A DNA stretch of 64,000 nucleotides from Bacteroidales bacterium (GTDB lineage Bacteria > Bacteroidota > Bacteroidia > Bacteroidales > P3): contig JAFURZ010000002.1 in NCBI GenBank assembly GCA_017480785.1, positions 62,001-126,000 of the forward strand, in the 5' to 3' direction. Positions 16,609 to 25,015 of this stretch are shown in pieces. The notes beneath the pieces were generated by a model. That model searched no databases. It saw only the letters and a list, made by a program, of their open reading frames with translations, and was not told the DNA's origin. The translations under genes and the position numbers were made by a program. The stretch's first letter is position 1, and each line of letters starts with the position of its first letter.

Positions 16609-17249
16609 AGATGATATCCCCTTCGCTGCTGAGTGCCGACTTCGGCAACCTTCAGCGCGACATTGAAATGCTCAACGCCTCGGAGTGCGACTGGCTACAC
16701 GTAGACGTGATGGATGGCCTTTTTGTGCCCAACATCAGTTTCGGGCAGCCTATCGTTAAGCATATCAAAAAGCATGCCCGCAAGCCGCTCGACGTGCACC
16801 TGATGATTGAGGACCCCGGTCGCTATGTGCAGGACTTCCGCGATGCTGGTGCCGACATCCTGACCATCCATTACGAGGCCTGCCACCACCACGACCGTGT
16901 GCTACATGCCATCCACGACGCCGGCATGCAGGGTGGCGTGGTGCTCAACCCCTCGTCGCCAGTCAGCCTGCTTGAAGACATCGTCCAGGAGTGTGACTTG
17001 GTGTTGCTGATGAGTGTCAATCCCGGTTTCGGCGGGCAGAAGTTCATCGAGAATACCTATGCCAAGGTGCGCCAACTGCGCATGCTGTGCAACCGCAAGA
17101 ATCCGCAGTGCCTCATTGAGGTCGACGGGGGGGTCAACCTGCAAAACGCCCCCTTGCTGTATGAGGCGGGTGCCGACGTGCTCGTGGCAGGCAATGCCGT
17201 TTTCAAGAGCGACGACCCTGCCGCCACCATCCATGCCATGAAGCAATGA
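16605..17249 (+). CDS. rpe: ribulose-phosphate 3-epimerase
   Basis: Interconverts ribulose 5-phosphate and xylulose 5-phosphate in the pentose phosphate pathway. TIM barrel of 214 residues with metal-binding LHVDVMDGLFVPN and LDVHLMIEDP, then LMSVNPGFGGQKF, and IEVDGGVN with the catalytic aspartate. It overlaps its neighbours by 4 bases on both sides, so it lies inside a tightly packed operon. Confidence 0.97.
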   Translation: MKMISPSLLSADFGNLQRDIEMLNASECDWLHVDVMDGLFVPNISFGQPIVKHIKKHARKPLDVHLMIEDPGRYVQDFRDAGADILTIHYEACHHHDRVLHAIHDAGMQGGVVLNPSSPVSLLEDIVQECDLVLLMSVNPGFGGQKFIENTYAKVRQLRMLCNRKNPQCLIEVDGGVNLQNAPLLYEAGADVLVAGNAVFKSDDPAATIHAMKQ

Positions 17250-18436
17250 ACAGGCCCCGGCTGATAATTGCACCAGGCAAAGAGAAGGCCCTCTTGCGCC
17301 GCCACCCGTGGATATTCTCGGGTGCTGTCAGTCGCATCGAGGGCACCCCCCAGGAAGGCGACCTGGTTGATGTGGTCGATGCACGCGGCCAGTGGATGGC
17401 CACGGGGCACTATCAAGCGGGCGAGAGCATTGTGTGCAAGGTGCTTTCGTTCGACACGCCACAGGTTGATGACGACTTCTTCTCTCAACGGCTGCAATCG
17501 GCCATCGAATATCGCCGCAGGCTTGGTTTCTTCGACGCTGCCGATACCAATGTCTTCCGACTCGTCCACGCCGAGGGCGACTATCTGCCCGGCCTTGTCT
17601 GCGACTGGTACAACGGGGTGCTTGTAATGCAGGCCCATTCCACAGGCATGCACCGCCTTTTCCCGCTTTTCACCAACCTCCTCCGTCGTCTGTTGGGTGA
17701 CCGTCTGCTGTCAGTCTTCGACAAGAGCAGCGCCACCGTACCTGGAGGCTCTACCGACGGTTTCCTTTGGGGCATCGAACCCCGGGAACACGAGGTGGAG
17801 GAGAACGGTATCAAACTGCTTATTAATTTCTTTGAAGGCCAGAAGACAGGATTCTTTGTCGACCAGCGGGAGAACAGAAAACTTGTGCAGGAACTCTCCA
17901 ACGGCCATCATGTGCTGAACTGCTTTGGCTACACCGGTGGCTTTTCGCTGGCTGCCCTTCGTGGCGGCGCAGCATGGGTGGAGACGGTCGACATATCGAA
18001 GAAAGCTATCGAACTCTGCAATCGCAACGTGCAGATGAACTTCGGCCCCGACGCTCCGCATCAGGGCACTGTCGATGACGTGCTGCAGTATATTCAGACA
18101 CTCAAGCAGTCAAGCCGTCCTCCTTTCGACTTCATCATCCTCGACCCTCCCGCCTTTGCCAAGAACCACCGCTCCCTGCAGCAAGGACTGAAGGGCTACC
18201 GCACCATCAACCAGCGCGCCCTCGAGGCTTTGCCCGCAGGAGGTCTGTTGATGACCTTCAGCTGTAGTCAGGCTGTCTCGCGCGACGACTTCCAGACCAT
18301 GGTCTTTACCGCCGCCATGAATGCCGACCGCCGCGTGCGTATCGTCCGTCAGCTACCCCACGCCATGGACCACCCCGTCAGCATCCACCATCCCGAGGGA
18401 GAGTACCTGAAAGGATTGCTGCTGCAAGTAGAATGA
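17246..18436 (+). CDS. class I rRNA (cytosine-C5)-methyltransferase, RlmI-like
   Basis: 396 residues. The N-terminal PUA domain (residues 1-80, PWIFSGAVSRIEG) precedes a small EEHEC-like linker and a Rossmann methyltransferase domain: VLNCFGYTGGFSLAAL (motif I), VETVDISKKAIELCNRN and FIILDPPAFAKN (motif IV). RlmI methylates 23S rRNA C1962 in E. coli; the exact target here is inferred by family. The conserved FSCSQAVS region near residue 330 matches the family. Confidence 0.9.
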   Translation: MNRPRLIIAPGKEKALLRRHPWIFSGAVSRIEGTPQEGDLVDVVDARGQWMATGHYQAGESIVCKVLSFDTPQVDDDFFSQRLQSAIEYRRRLGFFDAADTNVFRLVHAEGDYLPGLVCDWYNGVLVMQAHSTGMHRLFPLFTNLLRRLLGDRLLSVFDKSSATVPGGSTDGFLWGIEPREHEVEENGIKLLINFFEGQKTGFFVDQRENRKLVQELSNGHHVLNCFGYTGGFSLAALRGGAAWVETVDISKKAIELCNRNVQMNFGPDAPHQGTVDDVLQYIQTLKQSSRPPFDFIILDPPAFAKNHRSLQQGLKGYRTINQRALEALPAGGLLMTFSCSQAVSRDDFQTMVFTAAMNADRRVRIVRQLPHAMDHPVSIHHPEGEYLKGLLLQVE

Positions 18437-18442
18437 GAATAA

Positions 18443-19066
18443 ATGTACTTAATTAACGATATGGAACTAGGATACCAAAAGATAGACAAATACGACGAGT
18501 CTTGTGTGGCCGAGATGGCCGAGCACTACAAAGCCATATTGCGCCTGCTGGGTGAGGACCCCGAGCGCGAGGGCCTGCTGAAGTCACCCGAGCGCATTGC
18601 CAAGGCCATGCTCTTCTTCACCAACGGCTACGACCTCAATCCCGAGGAAATTCTCCGTAGCGCCATGTTCCACGAGGACTACAAGCAGATGGTTGTCGTG
18701 AAGGACATAGAGCTCTACTCGCTCTGTGAGCACCACATGGTGCCCTTTGTGGGCAAAGCCCATGTGGCCTATATTCCCAATGGAACCATTGTGGGCCTGA
18801 GTAAGATACCGCGTGTGGTCGATGCCTATGCCCGCCGCCTGCAGGTGCAGGAACGCCTCACGAAGCAAATCAAGGACTGCATCCAGAGCACGCTCAACCC
18901 TCTGGGTGTCGCTGTGGTCATCGAGGCACAGCACATGTGCATGTCTATGCGTGGTGTGCAGAAGCAGAATAGCGTCACCACCACTTCCGACTTCACGGGA
19001 GCCTTTATGAAAGACCCCAAGACACGCGAGGAGTTTATGAACATCATCGGGGTGAACCTGCATTAA
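18443..19066 (+). CDS. folE: GTP cyclohydrolase I
   Basis: First step of folate and related pterin synthesis, converting GTP to dihydroneopterin triphosphate. Zinc ligands are Cys95 and His98 in [10 protein letters not shown] and Cys166 in [11 protein letters not shown]. The 207-residue length is typical. Two starts are possible, ATG at 18443 and ATG at 18461 (MELGYQK); the second is nearer the family norm. An LolA-like gene follows after 10 bases. Confidence 0.96.
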   Translation: MYLINDMELGYQKIDKYDESCVAEMAEHYKAILRLLGEDPEREGLLKSPERIAKAMLFFTNGYDLNPEEILRSAMFHEDYKQMVVVKDIELYSLCEHHMVPFVGKAHVAYIPNGTIVGLSKIPRVVDAYARRLQVQERLTKQIKDCIQSTLNPLGVAVVIEAQHMCMSMRGVQKQNSVTTTSDFTGAFMKDPKTREEFMNIIGVNLH

Positions 19067-19076
19067 AGTATAGGAA

Positions 19077-19745
19077 ATGAAAAATATATTGAAATACTTG
19101 CTTTGCGCCGGACTGATGGCTGGCCTGCCACTGTCGGTTCTCACTTCTTCGGTTCAGGCGCAGATTACCCACTCTGGGCAGGGCGCCGTGGACCAGAAGG
19201 CCGACGCGCTGCTCAAACGGGCGGCGGGCCAGTTCGGCAACGTGAGTTTCAACGTGACGGCCACGATGCTCGACGCGCAGAAGAAAGAGACCCTGCGGCA
19301 GAAAGCCAAGGTGCTCTACTGCAAAGGGTGTTACCATGTGACCGTGGCCGACCAGGAGGTCTTCTGTGACGGCAAGACGGTGTGGCAGTGGAACAAAACG
19401 GCCGGCGAAGTCATGGTCACCAACATGGGTTCGGACGACGTGGACCTGATGAATCCCGCCCGTCTGCTGAAAAACTATGACAAGAGTTTCCGTGCCAAGT
19501 ATATACGGACTGACGAGGGAGTGGCGGTAGTCGACCTGCAGCCACGCTCGGCGCGCAGTTTCCACAAGATACGCCTCTTTGTCTCCGAGAAGAGCGGCAT
19601 GCTCATGCGTCTGGAGGTGCACAAGTACGACTCCAGCCGCGAAGTGTATGAAATCACCGAATTCAACAAGGCCCACACGCCGGCGTCGCAGTTCACCTTC
19701 GATGCTGCCAAGCACGCTGGCGTGGAACTAATCGACATGCGATGA
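19077..19745 (+). CDS. LolA-like periplasmic lipoprotein carrier
   Basis: 222 residues with a signal peptide (about 1-29, ending VQA) and a single beta-rich LolA/LolB-type domain: VSFNVTATMLDAQKK, VYCKGCYHVTVADQEVFCDGKTVWQWN and the C-terminal FTFDAAKHAGVELIDMR. Proteins of this type shuttle lipoproteins across the periplasm. Its last codons overlap the tsaB start by 4 bases. Confidence 0.85.
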   Translation: MKNILKYLLCAGLMAGLPLSVLTSSVQAQITHSGQGAVDQKADALLKRAAGQFGNVSFNVTATMLDAQKKETLRQKAKVLYCKGCYHVTVADQEVFCDGKTVWQWNKTAGEVMVTNMGSDDVDLMNPARLLKNYDKSFRAKYIRTDEGVAVVDLQPRSARSFHKIRLFVSEKSGMLMRLEVHKYDSSREVYEITEFNKAHTPASQFTFDAAKHAGVELIDMR

Positions 19746-20425
19746 GCCGGATGTTGTTGATAGAGACGGCCACCTCTGTTTGTTCGGTGGTGCTGGCCGA
19801 AGAGGGCAGGGTGGTGGCTCGGTGCGAAAGCGATGCCCCCAATGCACACTCCACCCAGCTGCCGCTGTTTGTCAAAGAGATGTTGTCGCAGGGGCGGCCC
19901 GATGCCGTGTGCGTCAGTGCAGGCCCGGGTAGCTATACGGGCTTGCGCATAGGAGTCAGCACAGCCAAAGGACTCTGCTACGCCCTCGATGTGCCGCTGC
20001 TCTCGGTGCCCACCCTGCAAGGCATGGCCAGCCTGTACTACAGCCGTCATGCAGACTATCAGGGCCTTGTGTGCCCGATGATTGATGCCCGCCGCATGGA
20101 GTGCTACACCATGATGGTGGGACGCGACGGTGTATTGCGACCGACGCAGGCCGACGTGATAGAGGAGCACCTCTACGACGAGTGGCTCGACAAGGGTGAA
20201 GTCACCTTCATAGGCGACGGTGCCGAGAAGACGCGCGACCTCTTGGGACGTCATCCCAACGCGCGCTATGATGCCGGCTTCCGCATCGGCGCCGAGGGCA
20301 TGCTGCCGTTGGCCATAGGCAAGCTGGAACGCGGCGAGGTGGAGGACGTGGCCTACTTCGAGCCCTTCTACCTCAAGGACTTCGTGGCCAAGAAGAGCGT
20401 CGTGCACGGACTGAGGGATAGTTAG
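19742..20425 (+). CDS. tsaB: tRNA threonylcarbamoyladenosine biosynthesis protein TsaB
   Basis: 227 residues of the ASKHA fold; pseudo-enzyme partner of TsaD in t6A tRNA modification. Diagnostic segments are LLIETATSVCSVVLAEEG, AGPGSYTGLRIGVSTAKGL and CPMIDARRMECYTMM. The overlap with the LolA-like gene suggests translational coupling. Confidence 0.95.
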   Translation: MSRMLLIETATSVCSVVLAEEGRVVARCESDAPNAHSTQLPLFVKEMLSQGRPDAVCVSAGPGSYTGLRIGVSTAKGLCYALDVPLLSVPTLQGMASLYYSRHADYQGLVCPMIDARRMECYTMMVGRDGVLRPTQADVIEEHLYDEWLDKGEVTFIGDGAEKTRDLLGRHPNARYDAGFRIGAEGMLPLAIGKLERGEVEDVAYFEPFYLKDFVAKKSVVHGLRDS

Positions 20426-20427
20426 CC

Positions 20428-21507
20428 ATGCTGAGGTTTGTCGGGAAACGGTTGATGTACGGACTCCTGGTATTGCTGGGGGTGGTGACGCTCGTCTTCT
20501 TCCTCTTCAATATCCTGCCCGGCGACCCCGCCCGCATGATGCTCGGACAGCGGGCCGACCAGGAGAGCATTGACATCATCAACCGCGACCTGGGACGCGA
20601 CAAGCCGGTGGGCCTGCAATACCTCAACTACCTCAACGACTTGCTGCCCATCTCGTTCCACAATAATGAGGACCCCGCCGACTACTTCTATCTGGCCCCC
20701 GACAAGTATGCCCCCTACACCACACTGCTGCGTGTGGGAAGCACGTCGGTGGTGCTCAAGGCCCCCTACCTGCGCCGCTCCTACCAGAGCCAGCGCAAGG
20801 TGAGCGAGATTATTGCCACCGCCTTCCCCCAGACGGCCATCCTGGCCCTGGTGGCCATGGCTTTCGCCTTGCTCCTGGGCATCACCCTGGGAGTGGTGTC
20901 GGCCCTGAAGAAGGACACTTGGGTCGACCGCACGGTGCTGGTGCTCAGCACCCTCGGCATGTCGTTGCCTTCCTTCTTCGCCGCCATACTCATCGCGTGG
21001 CTCTTTGCCTATGTGCTGGCCGACTGGACCGGCCTCAACATGTTCGGCAACCTCTACACCGTCGACGACTACGGCTGCGGCGAGTACATCGACCTCAAGA
21101 ACCTCATCCTGCCGGCCCTCACCTTGGGCATCCGTCCGCTGGCCACCCTCACGCAGCTCACCAAGAACTCCATGCTCGAGGCACTCAGCCAGGACTACAT
21201 CCGCACCGCCCGTGCCAAGGGGCTCTCGCGTCGTCGTGTGGTGGTGCACCATGCCCTGCGTAACGCGTTGAACCCCGTTGTCACCTCGGCTTCCGGATGG
21301 CTCGCCTCGCTCATGGCCGGTGCCGTCTTCGTGGAGTATGTCTTCGACTGGAAGGGCATGGGTGTCGTCATCGTCGACGGCCTCGAGAAGTACGACTTCC
21401 CCGTCGTCATGGGCACCATCCTCTTCATCTGCGTCCTCCTGGTCCTCATCAACATCCTCACCGACATCCTCTACGGCATCCTCGACCCGCGGGTCAGGGT
21501 GAGATAG
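20428..21507 (+). CDS. OppB/DppB-type ABC transporter permease
   Basis: 359 residues, six membrane helices, with the binding-protein-dependent transport signature YIRTARAKGLSRRRV (EAA loop) and the N-terminal FNILPGDPARMMLGQ motif of OppB/DppB permeases. A long extracytoplasmic insertion sits between helices 1 and 2. No OppC, ATPase or binding protein follows, so the partner genes must be elsewhere. A degraded copy of its 3' end appears 590 bases downstream at 22001-22036. Confidence 0.93.
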   Translation: MLRFVGKRLMYGLLVLLGVVTLVFFLFNILPGDPARMMLGQRADQESIDIINRDLGRDKPVGLQYLNYLNDLLPISFHNNEDPADYFYLAPDKYAPYTTLLRVGSTSVVLKAPYLRRSYQSQRKVSEIIATAFPQTAILALVAMAFALLLGITLGVVSALKKDTWVDRTVLVLSTLGMSLPSFFAAILIAWLFAYVLADWTGLNMFGNLYTVDDYGCGEYIDLKNLILPALTLGIRPLATLTQLTKNSMLEALSQDYIRTARAKGLSRRRVVVHHALRNALNPVVTSASGWLASLMAGAVFVEYVFDWKGMGVVIVDGLEKYDFPVVMGTILFICVLLVLINILTDILYGILDPRVRVR

Positions 21508-21721
21508 CTGGACTTTCATTCCGCCGTGGCCTCTGCCTTCAGGCCACGGATAATATGTCAAAGAACTCTTGCCCGATGTCGCCACCGGACAGCCTCCAAT
21601 ATAAGGCCGTTTTGCCGAAAAGGCCAAAATCGACCCGCGATAGTACCCAACTTGCCCACAAAAGTACCTAACTTTCCCACTCCGCCCACTTCCTCCGAAA
21701 CGGCAAAAACACCTTTTTTGA

Positions 21722-21787
21722 ACGGCGAATTACTCGAATTACGCGAATAGCTACGCAGGTCAATCAACGGCGAATTACTCGAATTTT
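21722..21787 (+). repeat. dispersed CGAATTACTCGAATT repeat
   Basis: Two copies of ACGGCGAATTACTCGAATT flank GCTACGCAGGTCAATC. The same words occur in the atpB-pgk gap at 4529-4679. It lies in the gene-free stretch 21508-22051. Confidence 0.7.
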
Positions 21788-21794
21788 AAGAAAT

Positions 21795-21895
21795 GAATCA
21801 CCTCGGAGAGGTGAGATTCCCAGTAACACCACATAAGCCGAAGGCGCAATGTGGTGACGGTCAGCAGCCGAGGCCCCTGCGTCTCGGAGAGACGC
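21795..21895 (+). repeat. cluster of three hairpins downstream of the OppB-like gene
   Basis: Hairpin 1 at 21795-21819 (GAATCACCTC / GAGGTGAGATTC). Hairpin 2 at 21827-21856 (CACCACAT / ATGTGGTG, with GCC-GAA-GGC nested inside). Hairpin 3 at 21879-21895 (GCGTCTC / GAGACGC around GGA). No coding potential; it could be a composite repeat or a structured RNA. Confidence 0.6.
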
Positions 21896-22000
21896 GACCT
21901 ATATCTCCGCTTGGCTCCACAAGGTCGCCGACCTCAGTTCGCGTAATCCATAGATCCATTAGATTTTTGAGTTACGCGAAGCGAAGATGTATCTATCATC

Positions 22001-22036
22001 ATGGGTACCATTCGCTTCATCTGCGTCCTCCTAGTT
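22001..22036 (+). pseudogene. degraded fragment of the OppB-like permease 3' end
   Basis: Matches 21409-21444 inside the permease gene at 31 of 36 positions (shared core TTCATCTGCGTCCTCCT). It has no frame of its own and lies just before the tail of the outer-membrane barrel gene. Confidence 0.6.
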
Positions 22037-22051
22037 GTCGTGCGGGTTGTA

Positions 22052-22837
22052 TTAAAACCGAATTCCAAGACGAACGTTGATTATTTCAGGTGTTATTGAT
22101 CTGAGTGTTTGTCTTTCGGAGTCACTGTTTTGATTTCCGATACTGCTGCTATAATCATCTTCTATTTTAGTTTTCACTTTACCAGCGCCTAGATTATAGT
22201 AGCTAACCTCGATAGTATATTTATTGTTGAACTCGATGCCTGCTGCCAATTTGAAGCCGAAAGTAAAGGTCGGTTTGTAGGATATTGTCATAGTCTCCTC
22301 CGTAGATACTGTTCCGTAGGTTGAACTGTAATTATCTTCGTTGCCTTTAATTATTATCGGAGTAATAATACGCATGTTAAGACCTGCGGCTGCAGTGGTA
22401 AACACAGCGAGGTTGGGGGTGGCATCTAGTTTATAGTTTGCACCTGCCATGACAGGCAGATTGATGTACAATGGTTTTGTGATGCTCGCATAGACTCCCT
22501 CGTCTTCCGCTACATTTAGGATGTTATCAAAGGCGTCACTTATTTCTTCATTCATGCCATTGCAGAAACCGTCAATAGAGACCGCAATACCTAGTCCGTT
22601 GGCTGATTTAATGCCGAAACGCCATTCTGCGCCAATATTAAAACCCATACCGGCACCCCCTTCCTTATATCGTCCCGTAAGCCCCCATCGGGTTATGCTA
22701 CCATTGTTTGCTGTTGCATCACCAAATTTTCCAGTCGGAATACTTGCACCTACTTTGAGAGTGAAAGATGATTGTGCCAGTGTAGCACTACTCGCAAGAG
22801 CTGTCATGGCTAATACCATTAGAATTGTTTTCTTCAT
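22052..22837 (-). CDS. outer membrane beta-barrel protein
   Basis: 261 residues with a signal peptide (MKKTILMVLAMTALASSATLA) and alternating hydrophobic strands ending in the C-terminal barrel signature NVRLGIRF. Gly- and aromatic-rich strands such as TLKVGASIPTGKFGD and FTFGFKLAAGIEFNNKYTIEVSYY fit the PorT/OmpA-like barrel class of Bacteroidetes. No specific function is recognised. AT-richer than neighbouring genes. Nothing suggests an operon. Confidence 0.8.
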   Translation of the reverse strand: MKKTILMVLAMTALASSATLAQSSFTLKVGASIPTGKFGDATANNGSITRWGLTGRYKEGGAGMGFNIGAEWRFGIKSANGLGIAVSIDGFCNGMNEEISDAFDNILNVAEDEGVYASITKPLYINLPVMAGANYKLDATPNLAVFTTAAAGLNMRIITPIIIKGNEDNYSSTYGTVSTEETMTISYKPTFTFGFKLAAGIEFNNKYTIEVSYYNLGAGKVKTKIEDDYSSSIGNQNSDSERQTLRSITPEIINVRLGIRF

Positions 22838-22884
22838 CTTGTTGTTGTGTTTTATTGAGTCTATTGTTTGTTCTATCTAAATGA

Positions 22885-22923
22885 CAAAAAAAGCGCGGGT
22901 TAAGAACTCTTGCTTATCCCGCG
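22885..22923 (-). terminator. minus-strand terminator upstream of the barrel gene
   Basis: Arms 22894-22904 and 22913-22923 (CGCGGGTTAAG / CTTATCCCGCG, one mismatch) are followed on the minus strand by seven T residues (22886-22892). It would stop a transcript coming from the promoter at 23193-23223. Confidence 0.7.
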
Positions 22924-23187
22924 TGTAAGGCTCTCGCATTGCCTGTTAGTGAAGAATAAGCAATGCCGAAGCCCACGCATGCAATCGTATATGGAGGACG
23001 CGGCACGCCGCGTCTCTACGATGCAACCAATGGACGTTGAACATTGCGTTATTGCGACACTAACGTTGAATTTGCGAGATTCTACACGCCGCAGATAAAC
23101 GCTGTTACACGTCTCTTTTAATATGTCTGTCGCTCCCGCCCGCAAGTCCCGTCGCTCTCGAAGGGGCTTCGGCTGTCTGGGAAACGA
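22885..23187 (-). ncRNA. possible non-coding transcript of about 300 nt
   Basis: Bounded by a consensus promoter (23193-23223) and a strong terminator (22885-22923), both on the minus strand. It contains no convincing coding frame; an 81-codon open frame (22900-23145) has no family resemblance. Internal hairpins include GCATTGC / GCAATGC (22938-22968) and GACGCGGC / GCCGCGTC near 22998. It does not match tmRNA, RNase P or SRP RNA as far as I can judge. Confidence 0.4.
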
Positions 23188-23192
23188 CGATG

Positions 23193-23223
23193 CAAAAGTA
23201 CAAATAAATATCTGAACGGCAAA
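23193..23223 (-). promoter_or_regulatory. minus-strand promoter of the possible ncRNA
   Basis: On the minus strand TTTG (23223-23220), 19 nt, TACTTTTG (23200-23193): an exact match to the Bacteroidetes promoter. Confidence 0.75.
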
Positions 23224-23315
23224 ATTTATTTTTCAGGTGGAGATATGGTGTGGGTTGAGAAGCCTGTAGGAGCGGAGGCTTGTTGTGGAATACCAGAAAG
23301 GGATAAAAAGAAAAG

Positions 23316-23420
23316 GCGGCCGAGTTTGCACTCGGCCGCATATAGATGAGACTAAGGCATAAATTACCGCCGTTCTATTGTCTATACGTATTATCACGAT
23401 TGTTTCACAATGCAAAGATA
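23316..23420 (-). other. promoter and terminator without a gene (cassette scar?)
   Basis: A minus-strand -7 box TATCTTTG (23420-23413) is followed by the leader words GCATTGTGAAA, as upstream of the ATPase gene at 24841. About 75 bases later comes the terminator hairpin GCGGCCGAGT / ACTCGGCCGC (23316-23339) with a T-rich tail. No gene lies between. This may encode a very short RNA or be what remains after loss of an ATPase gene. Confidence 0.45.
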
Positions 23421-23482
23421 CAAAAAAATGAACGAAATATTATCAATTCCTTACATTTTTATGAACGTATGATGCCATATCC

Positions 23483-23530
23483 AAGCGACATCGAATAAAA
23501 TAGGAGGCGGCCGAGTGCAAACTCGGCCGC
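23483..23530. repeat. 48-bp direct repeat, left copy, with terminator hairpin
   Basis: Begins AAGCGACATCGAAT and ends with GCGGCCGAGT-GCAA-ACTCGGCCGC (23507-23530). 45 of 48 bases are identical to 24942-24989. The hairpin lies just after the ATPase stop codon and would terminate that gene on the minus strand. Confidence 0.9.
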
Positions 23531-23584
23531 ACATATATGAGGTTATGTGCAATCTTTATCGGTTTTGTCTTTGGATAAACTCAA

Positions 23585-24841
23585 TCATTGAAACAAGAGC
23601 CATTTCCATACCGGAACTAGTCCAATAGACAATCCACCTTCATTGATGGTTGTCTCCTCATCCCTTGTTACAATGACAGCCTTCTTAAGAGGATGGAGCT
23701 TATGGAGTTTGACCAGTGCGTCGACCTCCCGCTTTATAGTGGATTCATCAGAAAGACGGTAAGAAGCCTGGACTGCAAGAGCCTCTTCCGGCACATAGAA
23801 ATCAACTTCAATGTTGTGAAGATAATAGTATAGTTTGTCTCCATATCGTTTCCGCATTTCTATGGCACAAAGGTTTTCGAGCAATGCGGACTGGTTTTCG
23901 AGTAGAAACAGGTTGAGCAGACCATTGTCAACGAAGTAGAACTTCTTTGTGGTTTCTCGTTCCACAAAACGTGATGCGAAGTTCTGCAACGGGAATATGA
24001 GACAGGCATCCGTGAAATGGTTGATGTATTCGATAACAGTAGCCGTTCCGCACGATACTCCAACCGCTTTGATCATATTGCAGAGCCGTGTGTATGACAC
24101 GGGCTGTCGTACGCTTTCCGCCAGTTTCCTTAATGCAAGCCTCAGCGCTTCTTCATTCTTCACTTTGTTTCTCACAATAAGGTCATTGAAGAAAATACGG
24201 TTGTACAAGCCATTCAACCAAACTCGTTTTTCTTTGAACCGTGTCAGTTCAGGGAAACCTCCCCATTGAAAATAGTCATTGAAGGCACGTTCCACCTCAC
24301 CGCGTTTTTGCCCGTACATCCAGCGAGAACCAAGACTCACACCGTTTGCTGAAAGAAACTCGGCAAAACTGTATGGATAAACAGACACGTCTATGTATCG
24401 TCCGCCAAGCACGGTCTGAATGTCACGGCTCAACATCTTGGCATTACTGCCAGTAATGTACACCTGATATTTCTGATTAGCAAGCCTACGGGCGAAATTC
24501 TCCCATCCGTCCACATTCTGTATCTCATCAAAGAAAAATGTGGGTTTTATGTCACGGACACTATAATTGGCCTGTAATATCAAGTCAAGTTGGTCTGCCG
24601 ACATACCATGCAAGCGTTCATCGTCGAAATTGATATACACCAAATTCTCAATAGGAACACCTTCATCCAGTTTCTGTTGCATCTGCTGATACAATGTATA
24701 GGACTTGCCCGACTGTCTCACCCCCACGAATACAAAATTGCCAGCAGGCTCTATTGTTACATTTCTCGGCACAATCTCAACCTGGGGTATGTATTCATAT
24801 CCCTCTGATATTATGCTTTTTATTAGTTCTTTGTTTATCAT
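23585..24841 (-). CDS. AAA_14/DUF4143 ATPase (first of three paralogs)
   Basis: 418 residues from the ATG at 24841; the frame is open further upstream, but that part overlaps the promoter box. Walker A GVRQSGKS is at 40-47, Walker B TFFFDEIQNV near 105-115, and YITGSNAKML is the sensor-like segment. The C-terminal DUF4143 half ends in a restriction-endonuclease-like core (EVDFYVPEEALAVQ). This family is abundant in Bacteroidetes genomes and has no settled function. The gene is AT-rich and sits between 48-bp direct repeats. Confidence 0.9.
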   Translation of the reverse strand: MINKELIKSIISEGYEYIPQVEIVPRNVTIEPAGNFVFVGVRQSGKSYTLYQQMQQKLDEGVPIENLVYINFDDERLHGMSADQLDLILQANYSVRDIKPTFFFDEIQNVDGWENFARRLANQKYQVYITGSNAKMLSRDIQTVLGGRYIDVSVYPYSFAEFLSANGVSLGSRWMYGQKRGEVERAFNDYFQWGGFPELTRFKEKRVWLNGLYNRIFFNDLIVRNKVKNEEALRLALRKLAESVRQPVSYTRLCNMIKAVGVSCGTATVIEYINHFTDACLIFPLQNFASRFVERETTKKFYFVDNGLLNLFLLENQSALLENLCAIEMRKRYGDKLYYYLHNIEVDFYVPEEALAVQASYRLSDESTIKREVDALVKLHKLHPLKKAVIVTRDEETTINEGGLSIGLVPVWKWLLFQ

Positions 24842-24862
24842 TTGTAATGTGTTTTCACAATG

Positions 24863-24870
24863 CAAATATA
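24863..24870 (-). promoter_or_regulatory. -7 box upstream of the first DUF4143 ATPase
   Basis: TATATTTG on the minus strand, 22 bases upstream of the ATG at 24841. No clear -33 TTTG at the usual spacing. Confidence 0.5.
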
Positions 24871-24941
24871 CAAAAAGTATTCGATACTACAGAATAATAA
24901 TTAAATTATTTGTTTTGCAATACTGAATAAATATAGTAATT

Positions 24942-24990
24942 AAGCGACATCGAATATAATAAAAGGCGGCCGAGTGCAAACTCGGCCGCC
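24942..24990. repeat. 48-bp direct repeat, right copy, and MFS gene terminator
   Basis: Direct repeat partner of 23483-23530. Its hairpin GGCGGCCGAGT / ACTCGGCCGCC (24965-24975, 24980-24990) with a T-rich tail on the minus strand lies 26 bases after the MFS transporter stop and serves as its terminator. Confidence 0.9.
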
Positions 24991-25015
24991 TTGTTTATTA
25001 TCCGATTTTTACGTG

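Noticed and set aside
22985-23100. Possible tmRNA or SRP RNA in the minus-strand transcript
   Set aside because: No resemblance to the conserved ends of tmRNA or to the SRP helix 8 motif could be seen, so only a generic ncRNA is proposed.
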